This document shows, one piece after another, positions 39,325 through 48,826 of a DNA stretch of 64,000 nt. A model generated the notes under the pieces. It was not told where the DNA came from, ran no database searches, and saw only the letters and a list, made by a program, of their open reading frames with translations. The position numbers were made by a program, and so were the translations under genes. Origin of the DNA: Proteobacteria bacterium ST_bin16 (GTDB taxonomy: Bacteria; Pseudomonadota; Gammaproteobacteria; Burkholderiales; Nitrosomonadaceae). Every line of letters starts with the position of its first letter. Position 1 is the first letter of the stretch. The stretch lies in the NCBI GenBank assembly GCA_002083595.1, contig MSXT01000013.1:1-64000 (forward strand). Reading direction: 5' to 3'.

Positions 39325-40651
39325 CGTCCGATGACCGCAAGAGCTTAATCAGCACTGGATGAACGTCGTACCACGGTTCGCCGTTGAGGTAATTCATGAT
39401 CATATTGGCGTCCAGGAACCGGGTGAGGGTCGGCAGATCGTCCATGCCGTCCAAGGCATGCTGTTTGCTGCCGTGAATTTTTTGCAGATATTTTTTATCT
39501 TGATCCGGAATCGGTTGAAATTCGTTGGTAAGCTGCACGATCGCGCGATTCAGCGTGTCGTCGCTCACGTGATCAGGTTTTTCGCCTTGGCTTGCAGTAC
39601 GCGCGGTGCTCAATCCCAACAAACCTTCGCGCATTAGACGGAAGAAATCTCGAATATCGCCCCCTGATTCTTTTGCAAGCCGGAATAATTGATCCTGTGT
39701 ATAGAATTTCTGCCACTCGGGATAACGGCGTTGAATGATTTCTTGCATGATGTCTAATCCCGCCGGGTCCTCGGTACCATCTTTTTTGCGCACGTGAATA
39801 TTAGGCCAGATGCAGATCGGATTGCCGCCAAGATTGCGCGCGATATTAGGCGCGCGTGGAATGAGAAATGGCGGTACGGTGTACACTACATGCAAGCCGG
39901 GTAGCGCCAGATTCGCGGCTTGTCCGGAAAATAATTCGACAATGCTGTCATAAACCGATTGAGCATCATCGCCTACACCACGGATTTGCTCCAGAGAATC
40001 AACCAGCAGCACAATTTTTTTGTTGGTATCGTTTTTTCGCAACGTTTTAACTAAATCGAGAATATATGCGTGCGCATTTTGTACTAGGCCATCCAGATTA
40101 CCCCGAAGTTTTTCTTGTACTTTTCGCTTGAAATTGGCGTCACGTTGCAAGCGCATGCCAACTTTGGCGGTAACCATATCCAAGTCGCTTTCGATTTCAA
40201 TTTGTTCAATCTCCACTTGAGTTTCTGTCAGAAAATGCCAGAAACGCGATAATTGAGAATCTTTGATCGATTCGATATGAAAATCCTGCTTTGCCCGGTC
40301 GGCCAATGCGGCGATGAGTGAGAGCAGAAAATCGGCCAATTCCAACGGTTTGGTCATCAAGACATACTGCTGCATATTGGTCAGAATAACGATATGCCCC
40401 TGGTTTTCCAGCAGATGTTTCAAACGCAGCAATTCCGTGCTTTTACCATTACCCCGAAAGCCGGTCAGTAAATTGACACTCTCCGAAACGGCAAAATCGA
40501 TTCGTTGTGACAATTGCAGAATTGGATCGGCGGCGGGGTTTTGCTGCAAAATCGGGACGTAGAGATGATCGCCGGATTCCAGCGGCTTACTGTTTTGCAG
40601 GGTAGTATGAAAAGCCTTCAGTTGCGGTAAAAGCTCATCGGTTGAATTCAT
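39314..40651 (-). CDS. P-loop NTPase, STAND/AAA-like, partner of TPR protein
   Basis: 445 residues. Walker A is GFRGNGKST at about residue 63; Walker B is KIVLLVDSLEQ at about residue 215; a TVPP motif at about 258 and a GGDIRDFFRLMREG segment at about 335 fit the winged-helix side of STAND/AAA ATPases. There is no repeat domain and no effector domain of its own; the 11-bp overlap with the downstream TPR gene suggests these functions are supplied by the partner. The transcription unit is flanked by a secreted-protein gene and by pyruvate carboxylase. I do not recognise a named family. Confidence 0.82.
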   Translation of the reverse strand: MNSTDELLPQLKAFHTTLQNSKPLESGDHLYVPILQQNPAADPILQLSQRIDFAVSESVNLLTGFRGNGKSTELLRLKHLLENQGHIVILTNMQQYVLMTKPLELADFLLSLIAALADRAKQDFHIESIKDSQLSRFWHFLTETQVEIEQIEIESDLDMVTAKVGMRLQRDANFKRKVQEKLRGNLDGLVQNAHAYILDLVKTLRKNDTNKKIVLLVDSLEQIRGVGDDAQSVYDSIVELFSGQAANLALPGLHVVYTVPPFLIPRAPNIARNLGGNPICIWPNIHVRKKDGTEDPAGLDIMQEIIQRRYPEWQKFYTQDQLFRLAKESGGDIRDFFRLMREGLLGLSTARTASQGEKPDHVSDDTLNRAIVQLTNEFQPIPDQDKKYLQKIHGSKQHALDGMDDLPTLTRFLDANMIMNYLNGEPWYDVHPVLIKLLRSSDDAP

Positions 40652-40761
40652 GGTGTTGTTCGAAAAAGTATAGTGGTAAACATATGTTACTTAATTTTGA
40701 TAAGGTCAGACGCAGAAACTAAGCTGGTTCATGTGCTCGAATAAAAGCAGTCGAATCTGTT

Positions 40762-42588
40762 TTATTGTCCCTCAATCTCAATCAACACCTCATTCGGATT
40801 GACCGATTCGCCTTTGATCACGTGCACGGCTTTGACGGTGCCGCTGATCGGGGCGGTGATTTCGGTTTCCATTTTCATGGCTTCAGTGATGAGTACTGGC
40901 TGTCCGGCGGTGACTTTCTGGTCGATTTTGACCAGCACGTCGAGAATATTGCACGGCATGCTGACAACGACATCGCCTTCGTTCGAGGGACTGCGGCGTT
41001 TGCTGGCGATGGCGCTTTTGACGGCGCCTTGGGTGCCGCCGTCGAGCACGATTTCATCGAGCGTTTCGACGACGATTTCTTCCGGCATGCCGTCGACCAT
41101 GAAGTAGAAGTGCCGCAGTGACTGATTTTTCGGGCTGGTGCCGGTGACTTTGACGTGGTACGACTCGCCGTGCAGCGCGACGTTGAATTCGGTCGGTGCT
41201 TTTTGCACGCCGTTACCCGCTGCCGACGCTACTTCCAGCGGTTCCGGCACGAGGTGGCCGGTGGAGCGCAGTTCCAGAAACTGTTTGCCGACTTCCGGGA
41301 ACATGGCGTAACTCAGTACGTCTTCGTCACTCGATGCCAGATGGCCGATTTCCCGGCGCAGGTGCTCGAATTCCGGTTTCAGCAGATCGGCGGGGCGGCA
41401 GTCGATGATGTCTTCCTTGCCGATGGCGCGTTTTTGCAGTTTGGCATCGATCGGCGCCGGTGCTTTGCCGTAGCCGCCTTGCAGATAACGCTTCACTTCG
41501 TTGGTGATGGTGTCATAGCGTTTGCCGGTCAAGACGTTGAGCACCGCTTGGGTGCCGACGATCTGCGATGTCGGTGTGACCAGCGGCGGGTAGCCCAAGT
41601 CTTTGCGCACGCGCGGAATTTCCGCGTAAACCTCGCTGATACGATCCAACGCGTTGCGTTCCTGCAATTGATTGGCCAGATTTGAGATCATGCCGCCCGG
41701 CACCTGGAACACGTGTACACGGGTGTCGACGCCGGTGAATTCGCTCTCGAAACGGTGGTATTTTTTGCGGATTTGCGCGAAATAATCGTTCACTTCTTGC
41801 AGTTTTTGCAGATTCAATCCGGTGTCGTGATCCGTACCTTGCAAGGCCATCACCAGACTTTCGGTCGGCGGGTGGCTGGTGCCGCCCGACCAGGACGATA
41901 ACGCCGTATCGATATGACGGCACCCGGCTTCGATGGCTTTCAGCTGGCACATTTCGGCCAAGCCGGAAGTGGCATGGGAATGCAAATGAATCGGCAGATC
42001 GACAGTATCTTGCAGCGCCTTGACCAATTCGCTGGTCGCATACGGTGTTAACAAACCGGCCATATCCTTGATCGCGATTGAATCGCAGCCGAGCTCGGCC
42101 AGATCCTTGGCCAGCGTGACGAAGCTTTTGACGTCGTGCACCGGACTGGTGGTGTAACAGATAGCGCCTTGCGCGTGTTTGCCGGATTCCTTGGCGGCTT
42201 CGATGGCGGTTTTGAGATTGCGCACGTCGTTGAGCGCATCGAAAATGCGGAACACATCCATGCCGTTGGCCGCGGCACGTTTGACGAATGCGCGCACGAC
42301 ATCGTCGGAATAATGGCGGTAACCGAGCAGATTCTGGCCGCGCAGCAGCATTTGCAGCGGCGTGTTCGGCAACGCGGCCTTGAGTTTACTCAAGCGCTCC
42401 CAAGGATCTTCCTTCAGAAACCGCAGACAGGCGTCAAATGTCGCACCGCCCCAGCATTCCAGCGACCAGTAGCCGATGCTGTCGAGCATCGAACAGGCCG
42501 GCAGCATGTCTTCGGTACGCATGCGGGTGGCGATCAGGGATTGGTGCGCGTCGCGCAAAATGACGTCGGTGATATGAACTTTTTGCAT
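40762..42588 (-). CDS. pycB: Pyruvate carboxylase subunit B (oxaloacetate decarboxylase alpha-like)
   Basis: Carboxyltransferase plus biotin carrier, 608 residues. The N-terminal HMGL-like TIM barrel starts VHITDVILRDAHQSL, with the catalytic metal and pyruvate-site sequences in LRDAHQSL and SHATSG. The C-terminal biotinyl domain has the biotin lysine in EAMKMETEI. With the adjoining biotin carboxylase it would convert pyruvate to oxaloacetate, an anaplerotic step. No membrane subunits of a Na+-pumping decarboxylase are present, so the carboxylase reading is preferred. The start at 42588 has AGGAAAATCC upstream; the frame extends seven codons further with a poorer site. Confidence 0.92.
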   Translation of the reverse strand: MQKVHITDVILRDAHQSLIATRMRTEDMLPACSMLDSIGYWSLECWGGATFDACLRFLKEDPWERLSKLKAALPNTPLQMLLRGQNLLGYRHYSDDVVRAFVKRAAANGMDVFRIFDALNDVRNLKTAIEAAKESGKHAQGAICYTTSPVHDVKSFVTLAKDLAELGCDSIAIKDMAGLLTPYATSELVKALQDTVDLPIHLHSHATSGLAEMCQLKAIEAGCRHIDTALSSWSGGTSHPPTESLVMALQGTDHDTGLNLQKLQEVNDYFAQIRKKYHRFESEFTGVDTRVHVFQVPGGMISNLANQLQERNALDRISEVYAEIPRVRKDLGYPPLVTPTSQIVGTQAVLNVLTGKRYDTITNEVKRYLQGGYGKAPAPIDAKLQKRAIGKEDIIDCRPADLLKPEFEHLRREIGHLASSDEDVLSYAMFPEVGKQFLELRSTGHLVPEPLEVASAAGNGVQKAPTEFNVALHGESYHVKVTGTSPKNQSLRHFYFMVDGMPEEIVVETLDEIVLDGGTQGAVKSAIASKRRSPSNEGDVVVSMPCNILDVLVKIDQKVTAGQPVLITEAMKMETEITAPISGTVKAVHVIKGESVNPNEVLIEIEGQ

Positions 42589-42621
42589 GGATTTTCCTTG
42601 ATTAACCAATGAGCCCGGTAT

Positions 42622-44043
42622 TTACAGACCGGTATGCGAGGCCACGACCGCGGCGATCACGCTGGCCAGCACTTCCGGCCGGGGTTTATCGGAATATTGG
42701 ATGAGATTCGGATTCTGCTCGACAAAACCGGTATTGAATTTGCCGCTGCGAAACTGCGGATGCTTCAGAATCCGCAAATAATAGGGAATCGTCGTTTTGA
42801 TGCCGAACACCCCCATATCGCGTAAAGTGCGTTGCCCGCGCTTGATCACATCTTCCCAGGTCAGCGCGCTGACGATGACTTTCGCTACCATGGAATCGTA
42901 AAAAGGCGGAATTTCGTAACCGGTGTAGATCGCGGTATCGGTGCGCACACCCGGCCCCCCCGGCGCGTAATAGCGCGAAATGCGGCCGAAACTGGGCAGA
43001 AAATTGTTTTTCGGGTCTTCGGCGTTGACACGGAATTGAATGGCAAAGCCACGCCGCACAATTTCTTCTTGCTTGAAGCGCAATGGCAAGCCAGCGGATA
43101 CGCGGATTTGTTCCTCGATGATGTCGACGCCGGTGATGGTTTCGGTGATGGTGTGCTCGACCTGCACGCGCGTGTTCATTTCCATGAAGTAGAAGCGGCC
43201 GCTATCGTCGAGCAAAAACTCCACCGTACCGGCGTTGGTGTAGCCGACTGATTTTGCCGCGATCACCGCCAGGCCGCCGATATATTGGCGCTGCGCTTCG
43301 TCCAGTTGCGGCGAGGGTGCGATTTCAATGAGCTTTTGATTGCGGCGCTGAATCGAGCAATCGCGCTCATACAGATGGATCACACTGCCGTGGTGATCGG
43401 CCAGCACTTGTACTTCGATATGTTTCGGATTGACGATGCATTTTTCCAGAAATACATCGGCGCTGCCAAACGCTTTGGTCGCTTCGGAGATCACGCGCAC
43501 ATAATTGCGTTTTAATTCCTCGGCATTGTCACAGCGCCGGATACCGCGCCCGCCACCGCCAGATGTCGCTTTCAGCATCACCGGATAACCGATTTGTCCG
43601 GCAACTTTGAGTGCTTCGTCGACCGAGTGCAAATTACCATCCGATCCCGGTGTTACCGGAATACCGGCCGCGATCATCGCCTTGCGCGCCTCGGTTTTAT
43701 CGCCCATGCGATGAATCACGTCCGGCTCGGGGCCGATGAAAATCAGTCCGCGCTCCTTACAGGCGCGCGCGAATTGCGCATTTTCGGATAGAAAGCCATA
43801 ACCCGGATGTATCGCATCGCAACCGGTCGCCAGCGCCAGATCGACCAACGCGTGAATGTTCAGATAACACGCCATCGGCTCGCTGCCGATACAATACGAC
43901 TCATCCGCTTTCTTGACATGCAGCGCGAAACGATCCGCTTCTGAATAAATCGCCACCGAACGGATGCCCATCTCGGCACACGCGCGAATGATGCGCACAG
44001 CAATCTCGCCGCGATTGGCAATGAAGATTTTACGTAACATCAT
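42622..44043 (-). CDS. pycA: Pyruvate carboxylase subunit A (biotin carboxylase)
   Basis: ATP-dependent biotin carboxylase, 473 residues. It begins with KIFIANRGEIAVRIIRACAE, has the ATP-grasp glycine-rich loop KATSGGGGRGIR, the catalytic EMNTRVQVEHTITE, and the C-terminal biotin-carboxylase domain. It lies 33 bp before subunit B on the same strand, which distinguishes it from the accC of acetyl-CoA carboxylase, normally next to accB. Two ATGs in tandem (44043, 44040) could each be the start. Confidence 0.92.
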   Translation of the reverse strand: MMLRKIFIANRGEIAVRIIRACAEMGIRSVAIYSEADRFALHVKKADESYCIGSEPMACYLNIHALVDLALATGCDAIHPGYGFLSENAQFARACKERGLIFIGPEPDVIHRMGDKTEARKAMIAAGIPVTPGSDGNLHSVDEALKVAGQIGYPVMLKATSGGGGRGIRRCDNAEELKRNYVRVISEATKAFGSADVFLEKCIVNPKHIEVQVLADHHGSVIHLYERDCSIQRRNQKLIEIAPSPQLDEAQRQYIGGLAVIAAKSVGYTNAGTVEFLLDDSGRFYFMEMNTRVQVEHTITETITGVDIIEEQIRVSAGLPLRFKQEEIVRRGFAIQFRVNAEDPKNNFLPSFGRISRYYAPGGPGVRTDTAIYTGYEIPPFYDSMVAKVIVSALTWEDVIKRGQRTLRDMGVFGIKTTIPYYLRILKHPQFRSGKFNTGFVEQNPNLIQYSDKPRPEVLASVIAAVVASHTGL

Positions 44044-44172
44044 TTTTTGGGCCGCTTTGAAAAACGTAATGGCGGTATTCTACCTGATCGATTCTGGTAG
44101 TTTGTGCGGTATTTATAAGCATGCTGTTTAGGGCATGGCTGTAATGTTTGAAATTAGAGTACACTGTCCGTC

Positions 44173-44406
44173 ATGAAAAATATTTCAATTATCGATATTC
44201 TCAAGCTTCCAGTGCAGGAACGGATTCGCCTTGTTGAACTGATCTGGGATAGTGTTGCGGCAGTACCCGAAGACGTGGAGATTTCACCCGAGTTAAAAGC
44301 CGAGCTTGAAGCCCGCTTGGCTGAGTTCGAAGAGAATCCGGAAGCAGGATTCTCTTGGGAGCAAGTCAAGTCGCGCCTTAACGATGGTTCATGGCGTTCC
44401 GTCTGA
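44173..44406 (+). CDS. Antitoxin, addiction module component family (TIGR02574-like)
   Basis: 77-residue acidic protein. The sequence around ILKLPVQERIRLVELIWDSV is typical of the small addiction-module family that pairs with ParE/RelE toxins. The C-terminus (FSWEQVKSRL) is the likely toxin-binding part. It overlaps the toxin gene by 16 bp, so the two are coupled, with antitoxin first as usual. The ribosome site is weak. No DNA-binding domain is evident, so autoregulation cannot be judged. Confidence 0.85.
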   Translation: MKNISIIDILKLPVQERIRLVELIWDSVAAVPEDVEISPELKAELEARLAEFEENPEAGFSWEQVKSRLNDGSWRSV

Positions 44407-44687
44407 AGTTTTCCGCACGCGCATTGCGTGAGGTTGGTGAAGCGCAAACGTGGTATGAAACACAGAGTCCAGGCCTTGGTGAAGAGTTTGTTGCTGCGAT
44501 AGCATTGCAGCTCAAACGTCTGGAGCAAGCGCCACTGCTTTATGCCGAAGTCATTCCAAGAGTTCACCGTGCGCTTTTACCACGCTTCCCCTATGGTTTG
44601 TTCTATGTGGTAAGAGAAGATTTGGTACATATTCTTGCCGTGTTGCATGATAAGCGTAGTCCGGGGCAGTGGCCAAAATTCCGTTAG
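44391..44687 (+). CDS. ParE/RelE-superfamily toxin
   Basis: 98 residues with the beta-alpha fold signature of the family: LKFSARALREVGEAQTWYE at the N-terminus, RFPYGLFYVV in the middle, and ILAVLHDKRSPGQW at the end. The final part carries the usual His/Arg region. Whether it acts on gyrase (ParE) or as an mRNA interferase (RelE) cannot be decided from sequence. It overlaps its antitoxin gene and ends 57 bp before the converging nucleotidase gene. Confidence 0.85.
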   Translation: MAFRLKFSARALREVGEAQTWYETQSPGLGEEFVAAIALQLKRLEQAPLLYAEVIPRVHRALLPRFPYGLFYVVREDLVHILAVLHDKRSPGQWPKFR

Positions 44688-44744
44688 CAGTGTTCTAGGC
44701 TCACAGCAGTGCAGCTGCGCATCAACATGCATCGTCCATTCTTC

Positions 44745-46238
44745 TCAATTACTCTTCAACTGATCGATCACCGTTTGACGGATATCGGTGTTTTCACCCG
44801 GATTAACAATGACGAAATCTGGATTACCCGATTTCAGATAGTCCAAACCGTGATCTTTGCCGGAAGCGAGGAAGTCATTGATCGCCAGTTTGTAGGTTTT
44901 TTTCGCATCGACCGGGATACCGTTGATTTGCCAGGTACCTTTCACTTGCTGGGTATTGGTGGATTGCAGGAAGCCGCCCGCGCCGGTGTTTGCCATGCCT
45001 TGGTTCAGCACTTTGATGAGCAGATTGCCCTTGATCGTAGCCAGTTGCACTTTGCCGCCGAACGGTAGCACCCGGATGACGTCGTAGACGGTGATTGGGC
45101 CTGCGGGCAGCACGTCGTCGATGCGGATCGAGCCGCTGTTGTACAGCGAAAGCTCGGCTTCGGGGTAGGGGCGTAGCAGGCTTTTGGCGATCAGCTCGGT
45201 CAGATTGGTTTTTCGGGTGCGCACATTGGATTCGAGCCCGTCCAACGCTTCGGTGGTGGTCGTAACCACGGCTTCGGGTTCAAACCCTTGCTGCCGGAAG
45301 GCGTCGAAGGCGATGTTCATCCATTTGTCGACCACGGTTTTGACGGCGGGATCTTCGGCCAGTGTATCGTTGATCGGTACAAACTCCGGTTTGACTTGAG
45401 TTTTGCCGGTTTGCGGATCGAAATAAAGATCGACCACGTAAACCGAGCGCACGTTGGCGTCACCTTTCAGCAGCGGCGTGAAATTGCCGCGCCAGTTTTG
45501 ATAATTGACGTGTTCATGCCCGCCCAGCAGTAATCCGATTTGCGGAAATTTTTGCAGTAATTCGATGTCGTCGTCGATGGCCTGATGCGTCAGGGCGATC
45601 ATAAAATCGGTTTGTCCGCTGAGTTGTTTGATTTGCTCGGCGGTGGCTGCGATGGGGTCGGAATAACGCACGTAGCCGGGATTGTTCGCGGCCAGTGTTA
45701 AGCCGAACATACCGATTCTGAAGGTTTTTCCACTTTTTTTATCTGTGATCGGAATCACCAGATTCTTTTTCACACCGGTATAAGGCTGACCATCCGCGGC
45801 AAAGACATTGCTCGATACCCAGGTGAATTTGGCTTCTTTCATGCGCTGGTTGAATTGATTTTCTTTGACATCGAATTCATGGTTGCCGAAGGTGGCGTAG
45901 TCGAGCGCAAAGTGATTCAGCACATCGACCATTTGCCGCCCGGCCAGGCGGTCGCCTTCATATTGGGCGGTGCCGATCGCGGACGGGCTGAACAGATCGC
46001 CGCCCAAGGTGGTGATGGTATTCGGGTTGCGCGCCAGCAGTTGCTTGCGCAGCGTGGCGACCCGTGCAATGCCGCCTTCCTTGCCGCCGCTGACCGGGGT
46101 GATTTCGTAAATATCGTTAAAATGCAAAATGGTTACATGAATCCGGTCATCATCAGCGGGCGCAGTGGGTGCTGTGGCGCACGCAGTCAGCGCAAAGGCA
46201 ATAAGAACCGAGAGTAAAACGGCGAATGGTTTTTTCAT
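44745..46238 (-). CDS. 5'-nucleotidase/UshA-family metallophosphatase, lipoprotein
   Basis: 497 residues. A signal peptide ends in the lipobox LTAC (Cys20), so it is membrane-anchored, probably on the periplasmic side. The N-terminal calcineurin-like phosphoesterase domain has the metal ligands in ILHFNDIYE, TLGGDLFSPS, TFGNHEFD and GGHEH. The C-terminal 5'-nucleotidase substrate-binding domain starts near residue 330 and includes LYNSGSIRIDD. It would hydrolyse nucleotides or nucleotide sugars outside the cytoplasm. Start chosen at 46238, with AGGGGG upstream; the longer frame adds 22 residues that hide the signal. Likely substrate not deducible. Confidence 0.9.
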   Translation of the reverse strand: MKKPFAVLLSVLIAFALTACATAPTAPADDDRIHVTILHFNDIYEITPVSGGKEGGIARVATLRKQLLARNPNTITTLGGDLFSPSAIGTAQYEGDRLAGRQMVDVLNHFALDYATFGNHEFDVKENQFNQRMKEAKFTWVSSNVFAADGQPYTGVKKNLVIPITDKKSGKTFRIGMFGLTLAANNPGYVRYSDPIAATAEQIKQLSGQTDFMIALTHQAIDDDIELLQKFPQIGLLLGGHEHVNYQNWRGNFTPLLKGDANVRSVYVVDLYFDPQTGKTQVKPEFVPINDTLAEDPAVKTVVDKWMNIAFDAFRQQGFEPEAVVTTTTEALDGLESNVRTRKTNLTELIAKSLLRPYPEAELSLYNSGSIRIDDVLPAGPITVYDVIRVLPFGGKVQLATIKGNLLIKVLNQGMANTGAGGFLQSTNTQQVKGTWQINGIPVDAKKTYKLAINDFLASGKDHGLDYLKSGNPDFVIVNPGENTDIRQTVIDQLKSN

Positions 46239-46683
46239 GATAACCCCCTGTATTTTGATAGTTGCTGTATTTAAAGTGTCGCTCAATGCCAGTACATGAC
46301 CCATAGCGAGAAATCCATTGTTGCCAATTCGCTTCCCCGTCCGGGCACTTTAGTTGCTGGCAAACGGTTTTAAACCGGTGCAGCGAAAAAGCTAATGCGA
46401 TTCCTTAAGGATATACCGTAAAGTTGCTATTTGTATCAAATATGTTTCTGAGATGTGCGATCATTGCTATGATCAGCAACGGATTGTGCATATAATCGGG
46501 AACTGCCAATAAGAAAAATACAATCCGCCAAGATTGAGCTTTAGCATCAAGCGCACGGGCCTCGAGAAGAAATAATCCAAAGTCAGGTAATGTAAGGAGC
46601 AAGAGTTTACGGGTATTAGATTAGTAATGCAGGTTGTCCTTAACAATGCTGATTAAACAAATTCAAATGAAAGGGGATTTATC
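46239..46683. other. Divergent intergenic region, 445 bp
   Basis: This region lies between the nucleotidase (leftward) and the diheme cytochrome (rightward). It contains a perfect TATAAT at 46491-46496 but no good -35 hexamer at the right distance. A 65-codon minus-strand frame (46405-46602) has no ribosome site or family match and is not called. Confidence 0.5.
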
Positions 46684-48741
46684 GTGAAACAATATTTCAT
46701 TTTGTCAGAAAAACGATCTTTATTTTCTTATGCCGCTTCGATACTTTCCATCGGCATGCTATCCGCCTGCACGCTTATCCCGGGAAACGAACCTGATGAT
46801 CGCCACGCATCTGCTGTTGAGAAAGATCATCTTGGCGATAGTTATACAAAGGTTCAATACCTCGATCAGGGTTGGAATTCTTCCGAGAGTTTGTGGTTTT
46901 ACTACACCACACAGGGATCAAACTTGATGCCCTATGATTTCTTTCTGGCGCTGGAGAAACCGGGACAGACCGAGCTTTTCCGTTCCGATGAGAATATGAA
47001 TTTTTACCGCTATTTACCTCAGAAGGCTTCATCCATAAACCCGGATGCACTGCCGGTCGGTTGGGTTAAGGATAAATACAAAGGCAAGGAATATGTCGGT
47101 TTGACTTGCGCGGCTTGCCACACCGGGCAGATCAACTATAACGGTGTAGGTATCCGTATTGATGGCGGCCCGGCTAGCGCGGATATGGAAAACATCATGA
47201 TCGATCTGGCCAAAGCATTGGAACATACGCGTGAAGATGCGGAAGCTAAACAGCGCTTTGTCAAGAATGTATTGGCCAAGGGAAATTACAAGTCGGAAGC
47301 TGATGTGCTGGCTGATTTAAGTAAATATGAACAGCGCATTTACAGCTATACCTATATCAATGCAAGTCAAACTTCTTACGGTTATGCACGGCTGGATGCC
47401 TTCGGACGCATTTACAACCGTGTGCTTGAACATACCATTAACGCAAGAGAGCTGAGAGAGATACTGAGCGACCGGAAGATAATGGATGATAAAGTGATGA
47501 CGAAGGAGCAAATCGATGAAATCCTGGCAAAAATTGATAATGTGATAACGGGAGAACAGCGTGATCATTTGATGGAGCGTCTGAGTAAGTACCTGACATT
47601 CGAGCAAATAGCACTGTTGAATAATGAGATTTTCAATCGGCCTGATGCACCCGTTAGCTATCCTTTCTTATGGGATATTGCGCAGCACGATTATGTGCAA
47701 TGGAATGGGATCGCTGACAATGCCGGGCTGGGGCCGATTGGCCGGAATACCGGTGAAGTGATTGGCGTATTTGGGACACTGGACTGGAAGGAAGAAAAAG
47801 GGACGTCATTGACGTCGATTCTCTTCCAAGGCTCTGGCAACACGCGAGTCAAATTTGATTCTTCCGTTGATGTGCAAAACTTGCACAGAATTGAATCGCA
47901 CCTGAAGAAATTGAATTCTCCGGTATGGCCGAGAGCAATTTTAGGAGAGATCAATGAGGAGCAAGCTGCTAAAGGCAAACTATTATTCGACGAGTATTGC
48001 GCGGCCTGCCATGCCAGAATTGATCGTACCGATCCAAACCGGCGCGTCGTTGCTCATATGACGAAAGTCAGCGCAATTGGAACGGACCCCGTAATGGCGG
48101 AGAATAGCTTCAATTATCAGGGATATTCCGGTATTTTGCGCAACCAGTATGTAGGGCTTGGAGTGGGTAATATTTTGCTGGATAAGGAAGCGCCCGTTGC
48201 AGCCTTGCTGACTCAAGCAACCAAAAATGTAGTGGCTACTCCTGATCCCGACAAGTGGTTTTTCCAGCGTTGGACGGATTGGGCTGCTAATCTCGTAACA
48301 GCCTATGCGGAAAATGAGATTAAATCCTCAATCAAAAATGGTAACTATGATCCGGATACTACAGTCAATCCATTGGCCTCACTCAATGCTTACAAGGGAC
48401 GGCCTTTGAATGGAATCTGGGCTACCGCGCCGTATTTGCACAATGGTTCTGTTCCATCATTGTATGATTTGCTGCTACCCAAAAAGCGTGAAGGTGATCC
48501 GGAAGATGGGGAATACCGTCCTGATCAATTTGAAGTGGGTTCGCGCGAATTTGATCCGGTCAAAGTGGGATTAAAAAGTAGCGGGTATAAAAGCTTTACT
48601 TTTGATACCAGTTTTCCTGCCAACAGTAACGCCGGGCACGAGTACGCATCCGGCAAAACAGCGCAACCGAATGGAGCAACTTTAAGACCGTTGAATAAGG
48701 ATGAAAAACTCGACTTGCTGGAATATCTCAAAACTTTGTAA
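46684..48741 (+). CDS. Diheme c-type cytochrome lipoprotein (rubber-oxygenase/peroxidase-like)
   Basis: 685 residues starting with GTG; AGGGG eight bases upstream supports it. A lipoprotein signal ends at Cys29 (MLSAC). Two haem c sites are seen, CAACH at 142-146 and CAACH at 439-443, each in a separate domain, as in di-haem cytochrome c peroxidases and the RoxA group of latex-cleaving enzymes, whose size (about 670-690) this matches better than that of ordinary CcpA (about 340). NYNGVGIRIDGGPA and GRPLNGIWATAPYLHNGS resemble that group. The substrate is unknown. It is 85 bp before a cytochrome P450 gene on the same strand, very likely an operon. Confidence 0.85.
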   Translation: MKQYFILSEKRSLFSYAASILSIGMLSACTLIPGNEPDDRHASAVEKDHLGDSYTKVQYLDQGWNSSESLWFYYTTQGSNLMPYDFFLALEKPGQTELFRSDENMNFYRYLPQKASSINPDALPVGWVKDKYKGKEYVGLTCAACHTGQINYNGVGIRIDGGPASADMENIMIDLAKALEHTREDAEAKQRFVKNVLAKGNYKSEADVLADLSKYEQRIYSYTYINASQTSYGYARLDAFGRIYNRVLEHTINARELREILSDRKIMDDKVMTKEQIDEILAKIDNVITGEQRDHLMERLSKYLTFEQIALLNNEIFNRPDAPVSYPFLWDIAQHDYVQWNGIADNAGLGPIGRNTGEVIGVFGTLDWKEEKGTSLTSILFQGSGNTRVKFDSSVDVQNLHRIESHLKKLNSPVWPRAILGEINEEQAAKGKLLFDEYCAACHARIDRTDPNRRVVAHMTKVSAIGTDPVMAENSFNYQGYSGILRNQYVGLGVGNILLDKEAPVAALLTQATKNVVATPDPDKWFFQRWTDWAANLVTAYAENEIKSSIKNGNYDPDTTVNPLASLNAYKGRPLNGIWATAPYLHNGSVPSLYDLLLPKKREGDPEDGEYRPDQFEVGSREFDPVKVGLKSSGYKSFTFDTSFPANSNAGHEYASGKTAQPNGATLRPLNKDEKLDLLEYLKTL

Positions 48742-48826
48742 TCTGGACACTCTTGAGTAATCATTCTTAACTTGCGATTCCCCGTGGTCTTGCTGCGGGG
48801 ATGCTTATTGAACAAGGAGTATTGAA

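Noticed and set aside
41155..41685. 176-codon plus-strand frame over pycB
   Set aside because: Antisense to a conserved carboxyltransferase; sequence is low-information shadow.
42954..42960. C7 tract in pycA considered as a slippage site
   Set aside because: Short and inside a conserved Gly-Pro-Gly region of an essential-type enzyme; nothing suggests variability.
46405..46602. 65-codon minus-strand frame in the nucleotidase-cytochrome gap
   Set aside because: No ribosome site, no signal or domain; it overlaps the TATAAT of the likely cytochrome promoter.
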